Source: Deltaproteobacteria bacterium | GTDB taxonomy: Bacteria > Desulfobacterota > DSM-4660 > Desulfatiglandales > B25-G16 | Direction: 5' to 3' | Length of the DNA: 12,468 nt | Assembly (NCBI GenBank): GCA_020348625.1 | Contig: CP070752.1 | Location: 2,490,182 to 2,502,649, forward strand | Shown: positions 6,924 to 12,468 of the stretch, piece by piece | Layout: the number at the start of each line of letters is the position of its first letter | Position numbering within the stretch: the stretch's first letter is position 1 | Translations under genes and position numbers: made by a program | The notes under the pieces: model-generated | What the model saw: only the letters and a program-made list of their open reading frames with translations | Databases searched by the model: none | Told to the model about the DNA's origin: nothing

Positions 6924-7304
6924 ATGTTATTAAAACTCAACAAAATGAAAGATCAAAAAGGTTTTACCCTCATCGAATTGATGATCGTTATCGCGATCAT
7001 CGGTATCCTGGCGGCCATTGCTATACCGCAGTTCAGTGCCTACAGGAAAAGGTCGTATAATTCCTCGGCAACGGCAGACCTCAGAAACGCGGCTACAGCG
7101 CAGGAAGCGTACTATGTCGATGAAGAAACTTACACCAGCAACATCAACAACCTCACCGGCAGCTATGGGCTCTATACCTCTAAAAGTGTAAAATTCTACA
7201 GCGTGGCTGGTGATGTGGATTCCTATGTCATGAGGTCCTACCATACGAGCGGCGATAAGACTTACAGGATAAAGGGTCCGGGTGGATCTGTAGGAGCCTT
7301 ATAA
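6924..7304 (+). CDS. pilA: Type IV major pilin, Geobacter-like PilA
   Basis: This is the structural subunit of type IVa pili, processed and N-methylated by prepilin peptidase and then assembled at the inner membrane. The 126-residue preprotein has a 13-residue basic leader ending Lys-Gly, then the mature start [20 protein letters not shown] with Phe1 and Glu5. The mature chain is 113 residues, has no Cys and so no disulphide loop, and its C-terminus is short and Ser/Tyr/Gly-rich. Phe1, Phe24, Tyr27, Tyr32, Tyr51 and Tyr57 fall on the aromatic positions of Geobacter sulfurreducens PilA. The ATG at 6924 follows AGGAGG at 6909-6914 with 9-nt spacing. A second in-frame ATG at 6945 would give a 6-residue leader. 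Expression is probably from the sigma-54 promoter at 6785, and the gene ends before its own terminator. Confidence 0.95.
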   Translation: MLLKLNKMKDQKGFTLIELMIVIAIIGILAAIAIPQFSAYRKRSYNSSATADLRNAATAQEAYYVDEETYTSNINNLTGSYGLYTSKSVKFYSVAGDVDSYVMRSYHTSGDKTYRIKGPGGSVGAL

Positions 7305-7333
7305 GCGCTTGTTATGAAACCTATGGTGGCTAA

Positions 7334-7365
7334 GGGGGGCAGGCCGAAAAGGGCCTGCCTCTTTT
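7334..7365 (+). terminator. Intrinsic terminator after pilA
   Basis: A perfect 8-bp stem, GGCAGGCC at 7338-7345 with GGCCTGCC at 7352-7359, encloses a 6-nt GAAAAG loop. G-U and G-C pairs extend it, and the T-tract TCTTTT is at 7360-7365. It should end pilA as a monocistronic transcript. The reverse strand has no T-run, so it is not a good terminator for the minus-strand gene. Confidence 0.9.
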
Positions 7366-7504
7366 AGTTGGGAAACTGCTTTAGGCTTTGTTTGTTGTTT
7401 CCTCACCGGTAGAGACGAAGCTTGTGCAGCATGTGAAGTAATGGTTGCCCATGAGGAATCCTTGATATATTGAAGTGCATAAGCATCTACGACGACTAAA
7501 TTGG

Positions 7505-7603
7505 ATGAAAAATAGAAGAGGATTTACCCCCATTGAGTTGCTCATCGTTATCGCTGTCATCTTCATCCTGCTGTTAGCCCCACTTCTTAAAGGTCTTCGT
7601 TAG
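7505..7603 (+). CDS. Micro-pilin: 32-residue prepilin N-terminus only
   Basis: ATG at 7505 to TAG at 7601-7603 encodes 32 residues. They comprise a 6-residue basic leader MKNRRG, then FTPIELLIVIAVIFILLLAP and a short basic tail. Gly at -1, Phe at +1 and Glu at +5 satisfy the prepilin peptidase motif, so cleavage would leave 26 residues, essentially half of the pilin membrane helix with no globular head. It lies 140 nt after the pilA terminator, has no clear Shine-Dalgarno, and its last 17 nt overlap the 3' end of the minus-strand TPR gene. It may be the stump of a pilin gene cut off by that neighbour, or a genuine tiny pilin-like peptide. The motif is real; expression is unproven. Confidence 0.5.
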   Translation: MKNRRGFTPIELLIVIAVIFILLLAPLLKGLR

Positions 7604-9728
7604 CCTTCCCTTTTTCAAGGTACCTCGATCCATATTTCCTCAACATATCCGAGCGTTCCAGATAGGCCCTCCCCAAAAGGGGCAGAACGATTTGGAGATC
7701 GGGAGCTTCATCAGTGGGAATATTATCTGCTGCAATTTTCGTGATCAGTGCATGGAGTTTCTCAGGTGGTATGATGCGTAGCGTCTCAGCTAGGAATTCC
7801 GTAAGCAATACCTTGTCCTGCATTTGATAAAGGACCTCAATCATGTGAAGCCGGGTCATGATGTCTTTCCCCCGTTTCTTCAAGGCCAAAGCAAGATAAT
7901 GTTTGGCCTTTGAAAATTGTTTCTTGTATTTATATATGATTCCCAGATTATGGAAGGCCCGGGGGGAATCCTTTTGTAATGCAAGGGCCTTTCTTGATTC
8001 AATAAGAGCATCTTCAAGACGCCCTCTCTTGAGCAAGACAACAGCCAGATTGTTATGTGCGATCGTACTGTTTTCGTCGTAGCTTAGTGCCCTTGTGAAG
8101 TTATCGAACGCCTCATCGTATTTCCCTTGTTCCATCATGAGTACCCCCAGGTTATTATAGGCTCCCGAAAAACCAGGGGCTAACTCAATTGCCTTACGGA
8201 GGTGCTCTAGGGCCTTTTCTTTTTGATCCAAGCTGATGTATTCCAGGGCCAGATTGTAGTGAGTCATGTGGTGGCTTGGGCGATTGGGGCCTCTTTTCAG
8301 TGTGAGTGCCTTATGGTACAAGGTCATTGCTTTTTCCCTATTGCCCATATCGCCATAATATTTTGCGAGGTTGTGGTAGGGTCGTGGAAGGTTAGGATTC
8401 TTATCCACGGCGTCCATCCACAAGCTCTCTTCCGTTTTCCAGATAACATTGCGCACAAAGGTGCTGTGACCTTGGCCTACGAGAACAAGTATGATGAAAA
8501 TGGAGATGGTTGCCTGCATGCTTCTCTTGTTGGAAAACAGTTGCAGCGCCCTTAAGAGTAAGATAGCAACAGGGGCGAAGAATAACATGGAGGGAATGTA
8601 ATTCCGGTGTTCAAAGACAAGTTCGAGAGGGAATACAGAAGACTCGATCAGGTGATTAATGAAGAAGAAGATGATACAGTATGATACAAAAGGCCACTGT
8701 CTTGATTTTAGTATGCTCAGGCAGAGGATACCCAAAATGATGAGGATTGATACTATAGTCGTCGGGGGATCAATAAAGTTATGTGAGATGGCGATGTCGT
8801 GAGTTATACATAACCGGTCGGGCATGGGGTAAAACAAGAGGGAGATATAGAAGAGTATGATCCTGGGCTCAGTTAAGAGTCTTGCACCCAGGGTGAATGC
8901 CCGGTGTCCATAGCTTGAAACCAGATTTTTGCCAGAAAATAAAGAAGGACCCCTGAGAATCAATGCAAGAACCAGAGGAATCAAAAAGAGGGCCAGAAAG
9001 ATAACCAAATTCCTTTTGATATTTTTCCTTGTAAGGCCTTGGATTAGAAAAAGGTCGAAAAGGAATATGCTGATCGGGAGCATAGCCGCGTTTTCTTTTG
9101 AGCCGAAAGCTAGTGCGGCGGCAGAGAAACATAGCAAAAAGTAGAGCGGCTGTAATATCCTGTGCTCTGAGGTCCTCCCCTTGAGGTAAAAGTACATGGA
9201 TACTATATAAAACAAGCCCGCCATGCTGGCCATCCTTTGGACGATGTAGGTAACCGCTTGGATCTGGACAGGGTTAATGGCCCAAAGAACTGTGGCGAGT
9301 AAGGCTATGGAGTAAGAGTTTGGCCCGTATCTTGCTCTTAAAATAGGAAGGTTAAGGATATTATAGATAAGAAGAAATAGAAAGACAGCGGCCAGAAGGT
9401 GGATGGATATGTTGACCACGTGATAGCCAAAAACATCGTCTTCCCCGAAGAAATAATTAAGGGCAAAGCTCAAACACGCTGTTGGTCGATAAATTTTTTT
9501 GCCACCATCAAGACTGGCAAAAAATGTCTTCTTGATGTTGCTCCAGTTAAGTTCCTTCAGGTGTAATGGCTTGTTTGTCAGGATATTGATTTCATCATCG
9601 AACTGCCAGGAGGCATGAAACGTATTTGAATAAATCGCTAGCACTATCACGAGGATCGCAACCACGGCGAATACATTTTTGCGACAAAGGGTTAGATGAG
9701 TTTCCGGTTCGAGATTAATAAAAGCCAT
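7587..9728 (-). CDS. TMTC-like membrane GT-C protein with C-terminal TPR repeats
   Basis: The 713-residue protein has about ten hydrophobic segments (residues 19 to about 430) followed by about five TPR repeats (446 to about 620), with typical lines such as AYNNLGVLMMEQGKYDEAF. The membrane part carries features of TMTC-type GT-C glycosyltransferases: an acidic pair Asp44-Asp45 in the first outer loop (WQFDDEINI), the YRP motif, NPVQIQAVTYIVQR, FGSKENAA, and EHRNYIPS with Glu373, His374 and Arg375. TMTC proteins in animals transfer mannose from lipid carriers to proteins; bacterial relatives are largely uncharacterised. ATG at 9728 has a good GGAGG in GGAGGAAATATG. It is divergent from a paralogue at 9696 and convergent with the pilin region, so pilin or another surface protein is a possible acceptor (inference). 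TPRs would bind partners or acceptors. Confidence 0.75.
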   Translation of the reverse strand: MAFINLEPETHLTLCRKNVFAVVAILVIVLAIYSNTFHASWQFDDEINILTNKPLHLKELNWSNIKKTFFASLDGGKKIYRPTACLSFALNYFFGEDDVFGYHVVNISIHLLAAVFLFLLIYNILNLPILRARYGPNSYSIALLATVLWAINPVQIQAVTYIVQRMASMAGLFYIVSMYFYLKGRTSEHRILQPLYFLLCFSAAALAFGSKENAAMLPISIFLFDLFLIQGLTRKNIKRNLVIFLALFLIPLVLALILRGPSLFSGKNLVSSYGHRAFTLGARLLTEPRIILFYISLLFYPMPDRLCITHDIAISHNFIDPPTTIVSILIILGILCLSILKSRQWPFVSYCIIFFFINHLIESSVFPLELVFEHRNYIPSMLFFAPVAILLLRALQLFSNKRSMQATISIFIILVLVGQGHSTFVRNVIWKTEESLWMDAVDKNPNLPRPYHNLAKYYGDMGNREKAMTLYHKALTLKRGPNRPSHHMTHYNLALEYISLDQKEKALEHLRKAIELAPGFSGAYNNLGVLMMEQGKYDEAFDNFTRALSYDENSTIAHNNLAVVLLKRGRLEDALIESRKALALQKDSPRAFHNLGIIYKYKKQFSKAKHYLALALKKRGKDIMTRLHMIEVLYQMQDKVLLTEFLAETLRIIPPEKLHALITKIAADNIPTDEAPDLQIVLPLLGRAYLERSDMLRKYGSRYLEKGKANEDL

Positions 9729-11573
9729 ATTTCCTCCATCACTCCAAAACGATTGTGGTTGCCCTGTGCAATCATCATCCTGCTGGTCACCCTTGTTTAT
9801 TTCCCTACCTTTAGCGGTAAGTTCATTTTAGATGACAATAGCCTGATCAGAAACAATCCATACATAAGGGAATTGCAACCTATCACCTCTTACCTTGCCC
9901 AAGAAGACGGCATAATCGATAGGAGAGACGCACGCAGTTATCACACCGGTTACTATAGGCCGTTAATTAATGTAACGTATTGGCTTGATCATAAATTATG
10001 GGGCATGAGTGCCCCTGGCTTTAGAACGACCAACCTTATTCTTCACGTGCTGAGCTGCTTAATCCTCTTCAAAGTCCTCGTTTTACTCATTTATGATCGG
10101 CATGTGTGCCTTTTGGCTACGGCCCTTTTTGCTCTCCATCCCGTTAATACCGAATCGGTCTCATGGATTGTCTCCAGAAACAATATACTGGTAACCCTCT
10201 TTTCACTTTCTGCACTATATTTCTATATCACAAGTGTGCAAAATGATAGTCCTAAAGCGATGGCCCTTTCTCTGCTCTGCTTTGCTTGTGCCCTTTTTTC
10301 TAAGGAATTCGGCCTCATGGTTCTGCCGATCTTGTTTCTCTATCAAAGATCCCTTGCAAATGAAAGGCCAAATATCTCCAAAGAATTAGCCAGTTATGTT
10401 TTGTTCATGGGAATAACCTTTGGCTATTTGGTCCTAAGGCAGAATGCAACCACTTCACTGCTGCTGCCATCGGAAATGGGAAATATTTGGTCTCGGGTTT
10501 ATTTCTTCCCTTACCTCATATTGGTGAATTTGAGGCTTATACTGTTACCCTATGGCCTCCACAGCTTTGCAATTGATTATCCTGATTCGTATTCCGGCTG
10601 GGAGGCTATTGCTGGTTTTCTCGCCTGTATCTTGCTCGGCCTTTTCGTATGGAGAGAAAGGAGAGAAAAGCTTGTTGGTTTTTCTTTGCTCTCATTCCTT
10701 ATGTCAATTGTCCCGATCCTTAATATTATTCCCACCTCTGCAGTTACTTTGATTTCCATGAGATGGCTTTATTTTCCATTGGCTTTTTTTTCGATTGCCA
10801 TTTACCGGTTCATGCAGCGATTTATGCAATTAAATAGATTTCTGGCACTGTCGTGCGTTGGCTTGGTGCTACTCTATTTCGGTGCTTATTCCTACCTTTT
10901 GAATAAGAACCTTTGGCATGATGAAGACACCTTCTTTGAGCACGAGGTGGTGAAATTCAAGAATTATTTCTACGCAGGTGGACTCGCTGAAAGCCTCTTA
11001 GATAAGAAGAAATATCAGGAAGCGGAAGAATACTTTCGCATAGCTATCGAGAATTACCCTAATGAGGCCAAGAATCATATCAATTATTCGGCACTGCTCA
11101 TAGAAACAGGTAGCATTAATGAGGCACTTCTCTTCCTCAACAAGGCGAAGCCCTTGACAATGACTCATAACGAGCGGGGACAATGGCTTAACAATATGGG
11201 AATGGCCTATTTCAAACTGGGAAAAAAAGCGGAGGCCCTGAAAAGTTTTAGAAAGGCAATAATGTTTTACCCGAATGAACAACAATTCTGGACCAATCTA
11301 GGCGCCACCTATGGATACCTCGGCGATTATGAGAAATCTGTTCTGGTTTTAAAGAAGGCTCTGGAAGTTTTTCCAGACTCCATTTCATTAAGAAAAAACC
11401 TGGCGATTACCCATCTTCGCACGGGAAATCCTGCCATGGCGCTCTCTATTCTCGAAACAATACCACAAAGCCAGAGGGCTGAGATGGATGTAATTGAATT
11501 AATGAATGAGGCTTACAGGATCCTGAAATTAAACGAGCGAACTGATGAAAGCTCAAGAGATGAGAAGGGATGA
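9696..11573 (+). CDS. Second TMTC-like membrane GT-C protein with TPR repeats
   Basis: The 625-residue protein is a paralogue of the minus-strand neighbour. It has a short N-terminal cytoplasmic stretch, a first membrane helix at about 21-38, the acidic pair Asp46-Asp47 in FILDDNSLI, YYRPLINVTYWLDH, HPVNTESVSWIVSRNN and FSKEFG. Roughly nine further hydrophobic segments run to about residue 410, then about five TPR units (423 to about 592). At the position of the neighbour's EHR motif it has SMRWLYFP (Met355, Arg356), so the Glu is absent. ATG at 9696 follows AAAGGG; the next in-frame starts are TTG codons at 9753 and 9759 without a ribosome site. The chosen start makes the first 33 bp antisense to the neighbour's start. 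The predicted role is lipid-linked sugar transfer at the membrane; the substrate is unknown. Confidence 0.72.
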   Translation: MSFRFEINKSHISSITPKRLWLPCAIIILLVTLVYFPTFSGKFILDDNSLIRNNPYIRELQPITSYLAQEDGIIDRRDARSYHTGYYRPLINVTYWLDHKLWGMSAPGFRTTNLILHVLSCLILFKVLVLLIYDRHVCLLATALFALHPVNTESVSWIVSRNNILVTLFSLSALYFYITSVQNDSPKAMALSLLCFACALFSKEFGLMVLPILFLYQRSLANERPNISKELASYVLFMGITFGYLVLRQNATTSLLLPSEMGNIWSRVYFFPYLILVNLRLILLPYGLHSFAIDYPDSYSGWEAIAGFLACILLGLFVWRERREKLVGFSLLSFLMSIVPILNIIPTSAVTLISMRWLYFPLAFFSIAIYRFMQRFMQLNRFLALSCVGLVLLYFGAYSYLLNKNLWHDEDTFFEHEVVKFKNYFYAGGLAESLLDKKKYQEAEEYFRIAIENYPNEAKNHINYSALLIETGSINEALLFLNKAKPLTMTHNERGQWLNNMGMAYFKLGKKAEALKSFRKAIMFYPNEQQFWTNLGATYGYLGDYEKSVLVLKKALEVFPDSISLRKNLAITHLRTGNPAMALSILETIPQSQRAEMDVIELMNEAYRILKLNERTDESSRDEKG

Positions 11574-11817
11574 GAGGAGAGGATTGGGGTTTATTTTTCT
11601 ATAGTCTTGCAAATATGTTATCAAAAGGAACCAATATCCTGGAATAAGAAGACTCTTCTGATAACGCGAAGCAAGAATATTCGCGATCATGGAGGAATAG
11701 AAGACCTTGAGTCACATGGATAAGGCATATTTTTGGCTGAGAGAACTTGTGACGGGTTTTCTGTTTGTTTCTTATGGGCAATTAATAAGACCAGTGCTTA
11801 CTTAACGCTGAGGATGT
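11574..11817 (+). other. Intergenic region before the GT2 gene
   Basis: There is no clear terminator. Two dyads are visible: GTTATCA at 11617-11623 with TGATAAC at 11659-11665, and CGCGAA at 11665-11670 with TTCGCG at 11680-11685 (9-nt loop, no T-tract). GGAGGAATAGAA at 11691-11702 repeats the 12 bases of the pilA ribosome site at 6910-6921. It is followed by a small open frame from TTG 11707 (or ATG 11716) to TAA 11803-11805 with a hydrophobic middle; coding is doubtful. A sigma-54-like TGGC...TTGT at 11734-11750 has the wrong spacing. Confidence 0.5.
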
Positions 11818-12468
11818 ATGTTAAACAGCAAGAAAATAATAGTTGTTTTGCCAGCCTACAACGCCGAAAGAACTCTAGAGCAAACATACCGGGAAATACC
11901 TCTGGAAATTGTGGACGACGTACTGATGGTGGACGATGGTAGTAGCGATAGTACCCTATCTCTCGCTGGAAAACTGGGCATTGCTACCATTTCCCATGAC
12001 CGGAACTATGGTTACGGGCGTAACCAAAAAACATGTTACGAGGAGGCTTTGAAAAGGAGCGCCGATATAGTGGTCATGATTCACCCAGACTACCAGTATA
12101 CCCCCAAACTAATTACCGCCATGGCGAGTATGATTGCCTTTGATGTCTATGATGTTGTTCTTGGCTCACGGATTATAGGAGGGAAAGCACTGAGGGGAGG
12201 AATGCCCGTCTACAAATATATCGCGAACCGGTTCTTAACATTCTTTGAAAATCTGCTTCTTTGGAGCAAATTGTCTGAATTTCACACTGGATACCGAGCA
12301 TTTTCCAGAGAGGTGCTTGCGGCTCTTCCGCTCCACGAGAACTCCGATGATTTCGTCTTTGACAATGAAATGCTAGCTCAGGTTATCTATTTTGGCTACC
12401 GGATTGGCGAAGTCTCATGCCCCACACGGTACTTTGAGGGTGCTTCTTCAATTGGCTTTAAGAAGTCC
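11818..12468 (+). CDS. Family 2 glycosyltransferase, DPM1-like (partial, runs off the right end)
   Basis: GT-A-fold glycosyltransferases of this family transfer sugar from a nucleotide donor, often to a polyprenyl phosphate or a growing glycan. The 217 visible residues are open to the window edge. They begin [20 protein letters not shown] and show the nucleotide-binding VDDGSSD, the [14 protein letters not shown] segment, HPDYQYTP at the usual DxD metal-site position, [19 protein letters not shown], and an acidic acceptor/catalytic segment [14 protein letters not shown] at 11818 has GAGG at 11810-11813; an overlapping ATG at 11814 is in another frame. Whether membrane helices follow, as in lipid-phosphate sugar synthases, cannot be seen. 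Its position after two GT-C-like proteins suggests a shared glycan pathway (inference). Confidence 0.9.
   Translation, partial: MLNSKKIIVVLPAYNAERTLEQTYREIPLEIVDDVLMVDDGSSDSTLSLAGKLGIATISHDRNYGYGRNQKTCYEEALKRSADIVVMIHPDYQYTPKLITAMASMIAFDVYDVVLGSRIIGGKALRGGMPVYKYIANRFLTFFENLLLWSKLSEFHTGYRAFSREVLAALPLHENSDDFVFDNEMLAQVIYFGYRIGEVSCPTRYFEGASSIGFKKS

Noticed and set aside
7381..7566. Minus-strand 61-codon frame opposite the micro-pilin
   Set aside because: It is the shadow of the pilin-like codons on the other strand, with no family resemblance or ribosome site.
8223..8555. Plus-strand 110-codon frame inside the minus-strand TPR gene
   Set aside because: It lies opposite clear TPR coding sequence, and its composition reads as a shadow frame with no recognisable domain.
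11734..11750. Sigma-54-like TGGC...TTGT before the GT2 gene
   Set aside because: The spacing between the two elements is 2 nt too long and the -12 GC is missing.

Overview
The window looks like a Gram-negative bacterial chromosome, most likely a deltaproteobacterial (Desulfobacterota-type) lineage. The basis is a Geobacter-like type IV pilin, a PilR/sigma-54 pilin control region, and ribosomal and RNA polymerase alpha proteins of the type I associate with that group. The lineage call rests on recalled family resemblance, not on a search. Everything reads left to right except one large minus-strand gene (7587-9728).

Region 1 (1-2875) is the distal alpha operon in its classical order: the last codons of rpsM, then rpsK, rpsD, rpoA and rplQ. 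Spacing is tight, and rpoA and rplQ share an ATGA stop/start. RplQ carries a roughly 75-residue Lys/Glu-rich tail beyond the normal L17 core. A further 28 codons of similar charged composition follow directly in the -1 frame.

Region 2 (2876-5239) holds pyrimidine synthesis. A strong intrinsic terminator ends 11 nt before pyrB. A 39-codon open frame runs through that hairpin and overlaps the pyrB start, an arrangement like the pyrL leader/attenuator of enterobacterial pyrBI. pyrB (aspartate carbamoyltransferase) overlaps pyrC (type I dihydroorotase), and pyrC overlaps the next gene, pilR.

Region 3 (5214-7603) is type IV pilus control and structure. PilR is a full-length NtrC-class sigma-54 activator with no sensor kinase beside it. 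About 340 bp of regulatory DNA follows, with an inverted TGTC-type repeat, a 20-bp composite direct repeat, a near-consensus sigma-54 promoter and a leader with a 3-codon mini-ORF. Then come pilA and a good terminator. A 32-codon ORF downstream of it encodes a prepilin leader and helix start with nothing after, a micro-pilin or pilin remnant.

Region 4 (7587-12468) appears to be a glycosylation neighbourhood. Two paralogous multi-spanning GT-C-like proteins with C-terminal TPR repeats (TMTC-like) are arranged head to head, with their first 33 bp overlapping. They are followed by a GT2 glycosyltransferase that runs off the right end. A coherent but unproven reading is that the GT2 enzyme supplies or extends a lipid-linked sugar and the membrane TPR proteins transfer it to a surface protein, with pilin the nearest candidate.
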